From Episyrphus balteatus (taxonomy: Eukaryota > Arthropoda > Insecta > Diptera > Syrphidae): a stretch of 64,000 bases of DNA. This document shows positions 50,231-63,500 of this stretch, in pieces. Position 1 is the stretch's first letter; each line of letters begins with the position of its first letter. The translations under genes were made by a program, and so were the position numbers. The notes beneath the pieces were generated by a model. The model worked only from the letters and a program-made list of their open reading frames with translations, was not told the origin of the DNA and searched no databases. The stretch is from the NCBI RefSeq assembly GCF_945859705.1, contig NC_079136.1, positions 117,989,028-118,053,027 of the forward strand, given 5' to 3'.

Positions 50231-51600
50231 GAGGTTGTCTGTAAAGCCGGTTTACGGACGATGATTTTACGTGATAACTTCGTAAGAAAACAGATTTTGC
50301 ACTTTTGTTTAAAATGAGTCAATTGAAGCGTTTATTTATTTCAAACAATCATAGTTTACAAGAAAAAGCTAAAAAAATTACCTTTTTTCTTTTCTCATTA
50401 CCTATATTAATTTTTTTTATTTAAAAAGCTTAAAAAAAAAAATTGTACCATTAAAAAGCCAAATATTTCTTCTAAAGAATAAAAGCATTTTTAAATTTTG
50501 GCAATGCACAAAAAGTATTAAAATAAGATAATTTATTAAAAACAATCATTTCTTATGAAAAAAGTGAAAAAAATCACTTCCATCACCCAAAAATCCATTT
50601 TTTTTGATATATGATTGTCCAACTTGTAGTGAATGTACAATTATGTGTGATATATCAAATGAAAGGTAATATCATCAGGATGCTCGATAAAGTTAAATCA
50701 AATTTTTATTTGCTTAGGATCAAAAGATAGAATGTGTTGAATTATAAAACTTTATTTTACCGTTATCTCGAAATTGTTACTACAAAATTGATTGAAAAGA
50801 CATAGTCCTGCTTATTTATCTATTTACAATAAAAACGGTCAAAAAACTTGGGACAAAAAAACTAGTTTTTCCCGTTATTCGGTCAAAAATCATTTTAAAA
50901 TACCAATTTATTGCACTTGTATGCGCACAATTATAGGCTACATGTTCTATAAGCTTGAGATTTTTTGATCGCTACGAAAAATTAAAAAAAAAAAAAAAAT
51001 AAAAACTAACCAAAAAATACCCCAAAATAAGTAGGTGTTTTTCAAAAATTCATATTTCAATACGCAGAGACTTAAAAAAAAATCCGTATTAGACCCCTAA
51101 CCTTTTTTTTTTTTTATTATCTTTCGAATGACGTTTTTCAAATTGTCAAAAAAAAAAATTCCCCTACCTATAATCACTACTTTGTCAAAGGTCTACCTCA
51201 TGTTTTAGTTTTAGAAAATCATTAATAGCTTGGTTTTAGAATTTTTTAGAATTTTTTTCAATACCATTGTCAGTCTTGTATTAAATTTATCTATCGATTA
51301 AAAATAAAATTCAACTCTTTACATTGTCGCGTTTAGAAAATAGCCAATTTTTTCCAATTTTGTCTTACCCTTATTTACCCTATTAAGAGATGGAATTATT
51401 TAAAATAATTCAAATCTATTCAACTTAAGGTTATTATCTTTCAAATGAGCTATATAGAAGATTTTTGTATCTCTAATAGTTTATTTTTAATTGAAATTTT
51501 TGCCGCACTGCGAAAGTGCGAGAGTGGAACGGGAGAAAATGGCGTCACTTTTTTTGTGGTGGCTGCCATGGTTCATCGATTTATAAGACGTTATCACGTC
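50231..51600 (-). mobile_element. Helentron-like non-autonomous element, copy F
   Basis: Minus-strand 5' end at 51600 with the standard GACGTGATAACGTC start. The 3' end carries an intact hairpin (GTCTGTAAAGCCGGTTTACG, GAC) at 50237-50259 and a decayed inverted motif (ACGTGATAACTTCG). It is the most diverged full-length copy and lacks the block containing CCACTGGTGTTTTGAGG. A GCACT-gcga-AGTGC hairpin lies about 90 bp from the 5' end, as in other copies. Confidence 0.7.
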
Positions 51601-54600
51601 AAAAATTCGTATTTTCGGTCGAAAAGAGATTGAAATAAAATTTAAAATAATATAATTTATTTCAAATACTGCTGTAGTTGTTTTGTATTGATTTACAACT
51701 AAATAACCATTTAGAAAAATACATTCTAAAACATCACACCGCTTAAAGTCTTATTAAAAATGAGAAAGTCAGTCTTTAAAAACGATGAGTTCTCTGACTC
51801 TTGTTCAGATGATGCATTTAGTTCTACTTGTCTTTTCAATGAACGCTTCTTTTTTCAAATTCTGAGTGAAATTTCATTGACATGAAATTAGAAATCGCTT
51901 ATTATGATTTCCTCCGATAAAACTATTTTTCTTTCAAAAAATTATGTATGCTTTTTTCTTCCTCTATAACCCCCAACTGAGCTTTTAAAAAAAATCACCT
52001 TTTTTTTTACTATTCTTCTACCAAAATATCGATCTTCGAAAAAACTCGAGAATGAATTTTTCGCTTAACTTTTCTATTATAAATTGTATGACTTCGGTAA
52101 TAAAACTTGAAAATAAACAAAAACAACTCCCAATTGTATATGCTATCAATAAAAAAAATCCTGATGTTTGATTGTTGAAGTTTCTGCCTTTGTACATATA
52201 AATGAAATAAAAGAGTTACCATTTTCACTCTTCATGTTTTGTATTTTTCATTTAAATGCAGCTTCGTTGTATTTTTATTTGAATTTTCTCATCGTAAAAA
52301 TCATCTAAGCTAAATTAGTGCAAATGTCTATTTCATCAGCTTTTATTAACCAGGCATCTAACTTATATTAAAAAAAAGTTAACTTTTTTTTTTCTTATTT
52401 CAAATAAAATTACCTTCATAAAAAGGCTTATCTCTCTGTCATAATGCCTCGTCTATACGAATGGGAATCCTTTTTTTTCTGCCAAGCTCCCCCTTGTCAA
52501 AAAGTATTGCTACATTAATTTTTAATATCTACCATTTATAGTCCCACCCAATATAGACCCTTTCCATTGAAATAGCCCGCCAGAACATTTCTATCATGAT
52601 TTTCACTTCAACGCCTTTTAAATAAGGATAAGCAAAGACAATAGTAGCTTAACACTTTTATGCATAAAGACACAGAACATAGAGCTCGCTATATTCCAGG
52701 ACCATCACAGGAAGGGCTCAGCAGGAACAGCGAGCAGCAACTCCATCACTTTACACCTTGATGGCCATCATCATGATTTTCAATTTAACAATTTACACCT
52801 TTTATATTGCCCAAGAGTTGTATGTATGTGTCGTTTTGTTTCTATAGGTACAGAATCGGAATATTACGATCGACACAGAGTCGAGTCGGGACCCAGCCAA
52901 CTCTCAACTCAACTCGCTCAACGCTCATTCAATCGAGTCTAAACGAATTTTATGAGATTTTGCAGCAAGCTCTTTCGCGTGATACACCTTTTATAGCTCG
53001 TTGTTGCAATTACCCTTTACTTTGGTGTTGTCAATTTAAAAGGATGACGGTGATGTTGGATGCGGCGCATTGGCTTCGAATGTGGATGATGGAAGAAAGG
53101 CATCAACACCATCAAGCCGCGTCGTCCTGCTGCATTCATGGATTCATAAAATTCATTTCTCTGGCGAGATTATTGCTTTGATTTTTAAACGAGGACGAGA
53201 GAGGCTTTAAGTATTTATGGGTAATGCAGCGTGTAAAAGGAGGCAGGAGGACTTTGCTGGGATACTATTCGGAAAAGGATATTTCTGTAATATTGGAGTT
53301 TTTCTTTCTTGTGTCGTCGTTGCTTCTAGGGTGTCGTCCTTTTATAGCTCCTTTTATAACATAGGCATAAAGGATAAATGATTCTATGCTCTAAAAAATT
53401 CAGAAATGGAAGGTATACATTACGATGAGTTTTCAGATTGTTTGAAAAATTCAACCGATATGCTCCTTCCGACGACCGACACGATTCCCTGCTATGCTTT
53501 GGCTTCCGTATATATAAATCAGGACATCATCGATTCTCGAAATTGAATTGCATTTACCTAGTGAAAGAAAGGAGCTGCTGTTTGGAACTACTGCTGCACT
53601 GCTTCCAATTCAGCATAGTCCTGTTGCTGGTCCTGCCACCAAAACACGTATTCTATTTAAAAAAAAAAAGGACTCCAATGGATGCGCATTCAGAACAAGA
53701 TACCTCACTTCCATGGAAATGAATCAGTATGTGGTGTGTTGGACGTCGTCGTCGTGGAGAATTGGTGTGTATATGAGAATGACTACAACGATGCAGGACG
53801 ACTCGGCCTACATGATATTGGTTTCCGAAAATGCGGTCACAAAGCAGTTTTTCGGGGCAAAAAGGAAATTGTGGGCGATATGGCCAGTCCTATAGTGCCA
53901 GTACCAGTGCCAGCGCCATCACCAACCATTGCCAGGGCAAATTGCGGTGTGTGTCTGTTCTGTTGGTGCTGGCTGGTGTCGGTCGGCGAGGAATGGAATA
54001 TAGAATGTGCCGACCTAACGTGTCCTGTATCACATTTTGGTTCGTTTCTTTTGTCCGTTTTTTTTTTATTTTTTTTTTTTTCGTATTTTCTTTCTCATAG
54101 AGAGGGGAGGGATATATGGAAAATTGAGTTTGAATTTAAATCACAAAAAAAAAAAAAAAAATATTTTTTTTCGTCGATGTTTCATTTTGGAATTTTGTAT
54201 TTCTTCGGTGTTTTTTTTTTCTTCTCTTTTTTTTTTTTTTTTTGGTTAGTCGGTTGGACAATGGTTTGGGCATGTCAAGCGTTAGAATATTTTTGGGTCA
54301 GTGATTGTGACACAATGCAATGAACAGTTTAGATTGTGCCAATTAGGTTGTGTTGAATCGAAATGGATTCTCTCAAGGAGACTCTTGTTTAGCTGTGATT
54401 TTTGGTTCATTGAGTTTTTTTTTTTTTATGTTGAATACTCTAACATATGGTTTGAATTTGGGACAAGGTTTTGATACTCGAGAGGACTAAAAAAACAGTT
54501 AAAGTTGAGATAGAAATGATATTTCGATTAAAAAAATTGAATTAATAAGAGCACCACCTTCCGGCAATTAAAACTAACTTCATAAAAAATCCTTGAAGGT

Positions 54601-54639
54601 TATGTGCACCTTTACAAATTTACACCAGCTGAACATTTT
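51601..54639. other. No gene confirmed; comparatively GC-richer section
   Basis: Positions 52640-53400 and 53430-54020 have a more balanced composition and several overlapping open frames of 90-213 codons. The frames run over T-run tracts, overlap each other in three frames, and show no recognisable domain or conserved motif. Regulatory DNA or an untranslated or intronic region is as likely as an exon. Confidence 0.5.
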
Positions 54640-55210
54640 TTTTTATGGGAGCTTCCTCAAATGATCCATTTTCAAATGGGACATTTCCAGCGGGATATTT
54701 TTTCTACCTAAATAAATAGGCCTGTTCTGATTTCGAATGTGTGAAAAAAAAATATTTACTTTGCAATAACTCAGCAACCAGAGCTCTAAGAAACTTTTGG
54801 GTTTCAAGGAAATTAAGAGCTCAAATAGGCCTTTCTTTTGATATCTCATTCGATTGATTTGGAAGGGGGGAATTTTTTAAAATTCATTTTTTTTTCGGAA
54901 AGGGGTTAACCTAGATTTTTTTTACGAAAATATGAAAAAAATAGATTTGCAATTTTTTGACCTAAAGGGATTAAGCCTGTTTATTATATACTTATATGAG
55001 TTAAGCGAAACCTTGTTTTGATCCGAAAATATCTGCTTTCGAATGTAAAAAAAAAAAAATTTGAAGGCATATAATTCAGCAACCACAACTTTAAGAAACT
55101 TTTAGTTTTCAGTCATAGAGCTTAAAGAGACCTTTCTTTTGATGTCTCATTCGATGCATTTGGGGGAAATTTTTTAAAATGCATTTTAAAAAATTTTTCA
55201 TACATATATC
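54640..55210. repeat. Two-copy direct repeat, period about 300 bp
   Basis: The block with TAACTCAGCAACCAGAGCT, TTAAGAAACTTTTG, CCTTTCTTTTGAT and TCTCATTCGAT at 54760-54870 recurs at 55066-55165. The preceding TTCGAATGTGTGAAAAAAAA and TTCGAATGTAAAAAAAA segments recur too. Related sequence lies in reverse orientation at about 59105-59250 (GAACAGGCCTATCCATTTAG and CAAGGTTAACCCC). It is a fragment of a dispersed family. Confidence 0.6.
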
Positions 55211-55375
55211 AAAAATCTCCAAAAAATAATGTTGTGTACAAAGTACATGTTCTTCCTTAATGAGAAATGATACTAGACAAATATTCTTATGGCTCATGAC
55301 GAAAGGAGTAAATGCTGTTAATACAACAGTCCTTAGTGGATATGAAGCAGTTTAGAAAAAAAAAAGAGGTTGTCT

Positions 55376-57010
55376 GTAAAACCGGTTTACGGACGATGAT
55401 TTTACGTGATAACGTCGTCAGAAAACAGGTTGTGTGCTTTTGTTTAAAATGAGTCAATTGAAGCGTTTACTTTTTTCAAACAATCATAATTTACAAGAAA
55501 GAGCTAAAAAAATACCTTTTTTATTTTCTCATTATATTAATTATTTTATTCTAAAAGCTTACAAAAAAAATTATGCAATTTAAAAGCCAAGTATTTTTTC
55601 TTAAGAATAAAACCATTTTTAAATTTTTACAATGCGCAAAAAGTATAAAAATAATTTATTGAAAACAATCATTTTCATCAAAAAAAAAGCAAAAAAAACA
55701 TGAATTTTTATCTTCTCACGTCATTAATTCCATTTTTTTCCCTAACAACGTATACATTTTATACCATCTAAAAGCTTATTGTCTTAACTCAAAATATATA
55801 TATCGATCAGGTCTATGAGACATCTACAAAAAGAGCTAGAATTTTTTGAACTCGATCAAATTTCATTTAAAAAAGCAAAAAACATTTATTTTTATGTTCT
55901 CAGACTAAGGAATCAATTTTTTTGTTTGACAACCTATAGAAAACAGATCTCCACTGGTGTTTTGAGGTTTTTCGAAAGTTTCTAGATTTAACATTGTGTA
56001 GCTTGTAGTTAGTCTACCGTTTTGTGTGATATACCAAATGAAAGGTAATTGTATCAGGATGCTCATAAAAGTTTAATAAAATTTCTATCTGCTCTTGGTC
56101 AAAAGTTATAACCTGTTGAATTCTAAAATTGTATTTTACCGTTATCTCACAATTGTGTTTACACATATAGTCGTGGTCATGGTCTATCATTACTCCATAT
56201 ACTTTATTCCTGTATCTATTAAAGAAAAAAAGATAAAAATAAAAAACGATAAAAATCAGTTAAAAACGGTAAAAAAACGTTTTTTTTTTTAAACTTGTTT
56301 CTTCCGTTATTCAGTCAAAACTCACTAAACGATTCCAAGTTTTTGCACATGTATGTATAAGGCCAACATGTCCTATAAGTTTGAGATTTTTTGAACGCTC
56401 CAAAAAAAAGCTAAAAATTACCCAAAAAATCCCTAATAAACAAGGTGTTTTTCAAAAATACATAATTTGAAACGCAGAGTCTTGGAAAAAAATCCGTATC
56501 AGACGCCTAATTTTTTTTTCCCTCATCTTTCACTTGGCATCTTTAGAATTGTCAAAAAAAATTTCCTTTACCCAAAATCATCATTTTGTAATAGCCCCAA
56601 GACGTGTACAACGTTCAAACAAAACGTTATAGCTTAGTTTCAAATTTTTTTTGAATTTTTTATTAAATGCAGTAATTCTTAAATTAGTCTCATCTATCTA
56701 TAGCAAAAAAAAAAATCAATTCTCTTCGACTTCGCGTTCAGATTTTAGCTCAAATTTCATCTTTCCGTTTTACCCCTGTTTATCCTATTAAATGACGGAA
56801 TTTTTAAAAATCCTTCATTTGGATTAAGCTTTAGGTTATTATCTTTCAAATAAGCAATAGAAGATTTTTGTATCTCTAATAGTTTATTTTTAATTTTGAA
56901 TTGAGATTTTTTGCCGCACTGCGAAAGTGCTAGAGTGTAACGTTAGAAAATGGCGTCACTTTTTTGTGGTGGCTGCCATGGTTCATCGATTTATAAGACG
57001 TTATCACGTC
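55376..57010 (-). mobile_element. Helentron-like non-autonomous element, copy G
   Basis: Minus-strand 5' end at 57010. The 3' hairpin (GTCTGTAAAACCGG, TTTACGGAC) lies at 55382-55404, and the inverted motif ACGTGATAACGTC follows at about 55415-55427. Oligo-A flanks both ends on the plus strand. An internal block near 55938 is missing. Otherwise it is one of the best preserved copies and is useful with copy A for building a consensus. Confidence 0.72.
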
Positions 57011-58840
57011 AAAAATATATATATAAATAGCATTAAAAATCACTCTGTGGTTATTCTATATCGATTAAAACTAACTGTAAAATTATATTACCTATACGAC
57101 TATTCTCTATAAATAAAGTGATAATTTACACATCACATGATTTACATTGATGATGCTTCCGATCAATTAAATCAACTTCATTGTTACCAATACAAAAAAA
57201 AAAAAATAAAAATAAAACCACTTCCCAATAACAACATAGCAATTATTTCTAGAACCTAAACTATATCAAATTAATTCGGCTCAATTGAAGTTAACACCCA
57301 CACACACACATTCACACAACAAAATTTAAGATAAAACCACATTTCAGATACCAAAACAATCCTCAAAATTATTTTTGGTCGAATTCACTTCTAAAAACCA
57401 AATCAATACCACAGAACAACTGAATATGTTTCAATACTCAACACCTAAACCCAACTTTTAACCATAAAAACGGAAGTGTTACATTCAAAAATACTCAAAC
57501 ACAAAAAAAAAATTAAGTTTTGTCGTGGAAACATCAAGCGAACTCTCACATTATGTTGAAATAATTCAATCAACAAAAATCTCCTATCGACCACAATAGT
57601 AATTAAAAACTAAATTCAATCGACCTCGGACGGCCATTCGAATCAATCAAAATTATTTAGTTATAACCACAACAGTGAACGTTTATAAGAGAAGGCGGCA
57701 ATACAAACCCCATCATCAGACATCCTTGTGTTGCAGCACCGCATCCTGATGCATGGCAATTATGTATATATTTCGTATTTCACTGGCATTTTGGTAAATT
57801 AAATTTTGCCAACAACGCTTTTTTACAGTTCAACGGTTTTTTGGTAAATTGCAATTAACGCATTCTGTTCGTTCATATTCCATACCCTTAACCTCCCTCA
57901 ATATCATCTAATTTATATGAGCCTTATACAACTACTGGCCATCTGGTTTGAATGAGATCCTTTTTATTATCCTTGATTGTGCTCGTTTATTCGAATGCAG
58001 TTAGCACAGAATAGAGATGAATTTGAGAGAACTTGATGCTGTCCCGGAAATGAAAGGAATGATTAACATCCCTGGTATCCGGTCGACTCGACTCTTCTAT
58101 GCTATGCCAAGTATGCGATATGCTTTTTCATTTGTGCGTGTAGAATTTATGACAAATTATACCAATTTGCATCTCGTCGTTGTCCTTCTTTTTTCTTATT
58201 CTACTTTTTTTTTCATCTCTTTCATATGAACAAACGAAAGGACAGAAAACGATATACAACTGCCGACAAACGACAACGATCACAAAAGGAAACATTCCAA
58301 TTCAAGTTGAAATATGTATATTTCCCAGTGATTTTCGTCTTTAATAGACAATTTCCGCGGCTCACACACACACACACACTAACAAGAGTTCTAGAGAAAA
58401 ATTGGAATTCAAGATATGAACATTGGGACAAAAGAAGGAAGTTTTGCCTCTCACAAACACAGACAAACTTTTGTAAAGGAAGTAGAATATAAGGCAATCT
58501 GCCTGATTTGAAACACACTCTCTCTCTTGCTCTATGTTCTGTGTGTGTTCATTGAGAAAATGGCCGTTTTGTTTGAATAACGTGCACATTATGATACTTT
58601 GTCATCATTTTTCTTTATAAGTGGACAGGAGTCAGGAAATGTTTCTAATGGTTTGTGCCAAGTGACGACAACGCACGACGATGATTTTATAAGGGAAATA
58701 TTTTTCTTTAAAGACTATTCTTTGAAATTATTATAATTTGATCTTTGTCATTATATAAAGGGAAATTCAACACCAACTGAATTTTCTGTTACTTTTCTAG
58801 TAGATTTTGACATTTTAAAGTCGCAATCAGAAACAATTGC
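57011..58840. other. No gene recognised
   Basis: It includes CA-rich sequence with ACACACACACAC runs at 57298-57309 and 58363-58377. Section 57600-58100 is repeat-free and less AT-rich. No exon is supported. Confidence 0.5.
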
Positions 58841-59036
58841 AATCGTTGACAATATAGACAGTCGATGGTAGACAGTTGTTGCCGTTGGTTTGGTAGATAG
58901 TGGATTTTAGACAGTCGATGGAAGAAAATCGATTTTAGATAGTCGATAGCAGACAACCGATGGAAGGCAGTCGATATGGTGGACAGAGTCGATAGCAGAC
59001 AGTCGGTTTGACAATCGATGGTAGACAGTAGATGGA
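58841..59036 (+). repeat. Degenerate minisatellite, unit about GTCGATGGTAGACA
   Basis: Words GACAGTCGAT and GATGGTAGACAGT recur about a dozen times with variable spacing around 14 bp, with interspersed TTTTAGA variants. It is a degenerate short tandem repeat. The complementary-strand open frame over it is an artefact. Confidence 0.7.
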
Positions 59037-59104
59037 ATAGGTACAATCTAGGTATAGCAGACCAATTAAAATTTTTTTGGAGGTGCTGAATTATTTGCAA
59101 TCGA

Positions 59105-59300
59105 AATATTTTTTTTTTTTTACATTCGGAAGCAGATATTTTCGTTTACGGATATAAGCTCACAATGAACAGGCCTATCCATTTAGGTAATAAAATTACA
59201 CATGTATTTTTTTTAAGATTTTCAAGAAAAAAATCAAGGTTAACCCCTTGCCTAAAAATAATGCAATTTTTTTTTTTCGAAAAATCCCCGAATCTTTGAT
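59105..59300 (-). repeat. Reverse-orientation relative of the 54640-55210 repeat
   Basis: ACATTCGGAAGCAGATATTTTCG, AGGCCTATCCATTTAGG and CAAGGTTAACCCCTTGCC are the reverse of phrases at about 54690-55040. The ends are undefined. Confidence 0.5.
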
Positions 59301-59658
59301 CGCTCCTGGAAGCTAAACCACTTGAGAGCAATTTTTGGGAGTGATGCCAAATGATAGCTTGTGTCATGGGCCTACGCTTTGCACATTGTCAGATTTTTAA
59401 AAATCATCTTCCATGTTAAACCGCCACATTATGCCTATTTTTTCAGAATCGGGCTTAACTTTTTTTTACCTTTAAGTTCTCCCGGTTTGAGAACGCGTGC
59501 ACCTACAGGGACAAGAGTGGTACCCAAATGTAGGTTAGAGTCCCCGATACCTTTTGGCATCAACAAATTTTTTTCTTTTTTTTTTCAAAATTCCGAGATA
59601 TAGGCGTTTGAAGTTGGGCGGGCGAAAACGCTTCTGGAAGCTGAACGCTTTGACCTAG

Positions 59659-59808
59659 ATATTAGAACATCGGTTTCCTGAAATATTCGAAATTGCATTG
59701 GTTGTACTTGTCGCCCCAGCGACTCAAATCACAGTGGAAAACTCATTTTCGTCTTTAGATTTTACTTTAAACGAAAATAGATATAATCTTTTGTCTAAAG
59801 AACTTTGA
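59659..59808 (+). pseudogene. hAT transposase C-terminal (dimerisation) fragment
   Basis: An open stretch between in-frame stops reads ILEHRFPEIFEIALVVLVAP then ATQITVENSFSSLDFTLNEN then RYNLLSKEL and a TGA. The order I-A-x-x-V-L, then P-A-T-Q, then V-E-x-x-F-S, then the RxNLL segment is the signature of the hATC dimerisation domain of hAT transposases. Only about 50 codons are left; upstream sequence does not continue as transposase. The frame continues to look hAT-like after the TGA (ESI, FIHYLI) with a further stop. It is a relic, lying 0.7 kb outside the hAT element at 60542-63651 and not obviously part of it. Confidence 0.75.
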
Positions 59809-60541
59809 GAGTCTATTTAGTTCATACATTATTTAATACATAAACTTAGAAAAACATCCTTTTCATATTTATTTTTGCAATATAAAGAAATTCTTGACAT
59901 ATTCGACATTTTAATTTGAATTGACCATTTTTGATTTATTTTCAGCGAAAACAGTTAAAGGTTGACCTCTTACATTTATTTTTTTTTTAAATGTCAACCG
60001 ATAACCTTTATTTTTGATTTTTTAAAATAAATCTCAAACCTTAACCGAAACGTTTTTCAAGCAATATGGTAACTGTCAGAGAGAAACCAATTGAAAATAA
60101 AGGTTGACTGTTATTTCTGATCTCTGGTTTCCGATAAAGTTTTTTTTTTGTTTTTTTTACCAAAATTTAAGTGAGCTGGGCCCAATCCCGCAAGTGTGAG
60201 TTTTTTTGTGCCTTGTTCGCAAGACAATTTACACTTTTTTTTCGTATACACATTTACACCTCCCATATTAACTGAAAAAAAGTTCAAAATACGAAAATAC
60301 GAAATTCTGGACTCGCAATAGTGTTGAATATGTTATTTGGGGAACATATTGTCACTTGAAAACCAAAGTGACTGTTGCCAACTTAATTCGAAACTAGTGC
60401 GAGCGGGGCCTTAAGGTAGTGGTTGGTTAATATGGGACTCACTAACCAGAACGGAAAAAGGGAAAAAATATGAAAGAAGTTATGACGTCAGAGGCGTTTA
60501 TTATGAGTAATAATCTGAATATCTCGACAACGACTTGTGGG

Positions 60542-63500
60542 CACGGTTGCCACTTCAAAATAAAAATTCTGAACAAGATTGTAAATAAAAATGACCAAAC
60601 ACCACTAAAAATGACCACACAATTTTTTTCTGAAAACCTTACAGCTTACACTATAGAGACAAAATTAAGTATAAAAGGAATATACGTAACCATTTAAAAT
60701 ATCAGACCGTGCTTAGGATCTTGTAGAGTTGCTTATGTTTATGAGAAATTTAATTTCAAAGTCAAAATGTTTGTATTTAAGTTAATTTTTTTTTTTAAAT
60801 TTGAACCTTGTAGCAAGTTTTTTTTTCAAATTTGACTGTTCTATTTAGTTCTTAGTCAAATCCTTAAAAATAAATGCAAAAAACTATTCTAGTTTTTCAA
60901 AAATGGAAAAAAAGATAGGAACTTATATATTTGTTTTATTTGTTCCTAAGGAAAAAATTGTATAATGGTTATTTAATCAACAGATTTTTAAGTTCTAATC
61001 ACACTTAGTGTGACTCAGAATCAACCCCAAGACCGTAGTGGTATTTTGGCTCCTTTTTGAGGTTTTTTGAGGTTTTTTGTTCATTTTTGGTGTTTTTTTA
61101 AATGTTTTTATTTTTGCCATTTTTAAGAGTTTTGTATTTTTTTTATTTTTATATTTTTTTAATGTAAGAGTTATATATTACGTATATCAGAAAAATATCC
61201 CACATAACATAGATTTCAGGACAGCTAAGGTCCTCAGGGACCACAAAACCGTTTCTCGATTTTCATCGTAAGAGCCATTTTCCATGAATCCATAATGACC
61301 TTTCGCTTTAATTTAAAAAAAAGAAGACGTCCTGATCAGCAGCGTGTTACAGTGACCTTTTTTTCTAATTCTTTTTTTATTTGAAAAAAAATTTAAAAAT
61401 AGCTAAAACAAAATTGGAGAAAAGATACATTTTTCCTTAAATCTTAAAAACTAAGATACTTTTCAACATGCGATTTTTTGTTTTTGACTTAAAATCAATG
61501 AGAGCATTGATTTCTGTAAAAAAAATTTACCCATTATTAAAAACAAATGAATAAAATAAACTAAAAGAAAAAAATATAATTTTTTTTTTAATAATAACTT
61601 TAAAATTAAATTTCTCAAAAACTATTTACTCAATCAACTTCAAATGGACATCAAATTCAAGGAGTATATTTTAGCTATCCAAAAAGGTTTAGGTCATCAT
61701 AATGTGCTATTGTTTTTTGTTTAATTTTTTTTCTCCCATTCTAAGTCAAATGAATATATACTCAAGTAGCACACTGGTGTATAAATTGGTGTAAATTAAT
61801 TAATTTTGGTGTAAATTGAGAAAATTGAAAAAATATGGTGTATTTGTCAAATTAAGTGATATAAAAATTATACCATTGTGTTTTTTTGTACAAAATTTCA
61901 ACATTTTTTTAAGATTCCGTGCAAAAAATACACCGATACTCGGTTGTTTTTATAATATACCATTAATGGTGCATAAAATTAATCGATTCTGAAATCAACC
62001 AAAACGGTATATTTTGTACACTCTCTTTGGTGTAGGAAGTACACCCTATGGACATAAAATTCACCAGACTGCATAAGTGGGAGACGCCATATTTTTCAAT
62101 GGCCGCCATTTAAAAAATGAAGACAGCGATTAATTATTTTACTATAATAGTATATAATATCGACCTAATAACCCCGCATTCTTAGTTTTTTCGATTCGTT
62201 TATATTATATTATAAAAGAACTCTTCAAAAAAATGTAAAAACGACAGAAAAATTATAATTTTTGAAAAACTGATTATTAAAATCGAAAAAAAAATCATTA
62301 ATTCATTGAAATTTTTGAGGCGCTCGATTTTTAGACGGGGTAATATCTAAAATCAGTAGACAAAATGTGTTTCGTTCTTAAATTAGGCACTCAAATTCAT
62401 ATTTAATCATTAGTTTCTTATTATTGTGATGGTGAATAAAAATTTATTTTCATTTGAAACTGTTTGAGGTAAAAAAATAAACTTTGGTTCAAATTATAAA
62501 TCAGAATAATTTAAATGGTATATTTTATCCATAGATTTATTGTGTATTTTTTCAATTTCAAAGGAATAATTATCACCAAAAACCAGATCATTTTCTATAC
62601 CACTAGCGCTATTTATATACCAAAATTGGTGTAATTTTTTAACCAGTAGGTAGTGTTTTTTATAAACGAGAAAATGGTATATTTTTTATATTCAAAATGT
62701 ATATCACGAAAGTGCAAAAAATACTCCAAATATTTTGGTGTATTTTAGACTTTTGTGCTACTTGAGTATGTAGTATAATGCCTGTAACCAAAAAATAGAT
62801 CAGGTACGATTTTGAAATTTACAAATTTGGAATCCTGAGATCATTTCGAACAAGTCTGCATCATTACTTTTGGGATCCATTTTTATAAAGCCTGCCGCGT
62901 TTTCAAGACCACCGTGACTTCCGACGTGTAGATCATTGATATTACTTAAAATATTTAAAGATTAAATTAATTGTTTTAATATAAGTACCTCGGTATTCAA
63001 AAAAAATTCTCTGTTCTTCTCTACATATTTGATATATTTATTTTTATATCCAACATGGCATTCTTTAATTTTTTCAGGACATTAAAATTGAATGTGGAGT
63101 AAAACAGCCATATAGTTGCATTCACGTGAACAAGATTAAACTTGGAAAAATTAAAGCGAATTTGGCATCACAAAAATTTCAAAAAAGTGGTCCCAAAAAA
63201 GTGTCTTTTTAAGGCTGACAATATATTTTTTTTGAATTGTGAGTACAATATTCGAATTCCTCGGAAAATTTTAAATCAATTTCAAATATTTTTCTTTATA
63301 AAATATTGAGACCAAAAAAAGTTCTAGCTACATGAAAAAGTCTAAACCAAATTCGCTCCCGTGTGCCTATCAAGTCACATGTGTGCCTACAGAGGGTTAA
63401 ATGTCACATTTCCCTTATTCTGAGTTCTGGGCGAAAAGTTGTTCACGTTCGGAAAACTCTCCGTATTTCAAACTTTTTTTCCGGTAATAACAGCTCGTTT

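Noticed and set aside
53682..54323. 213-codon plus-strand frame, the longest in the window
   Set aside because: The last third is T-run translation, it overlaps two other open frames of similar size, and no motif or domain is visible.
58222..58589. Open frames on both strands near an ACACAC run
   Set aside because: They overlap each other across simple repeats and contain no recognisable domain.
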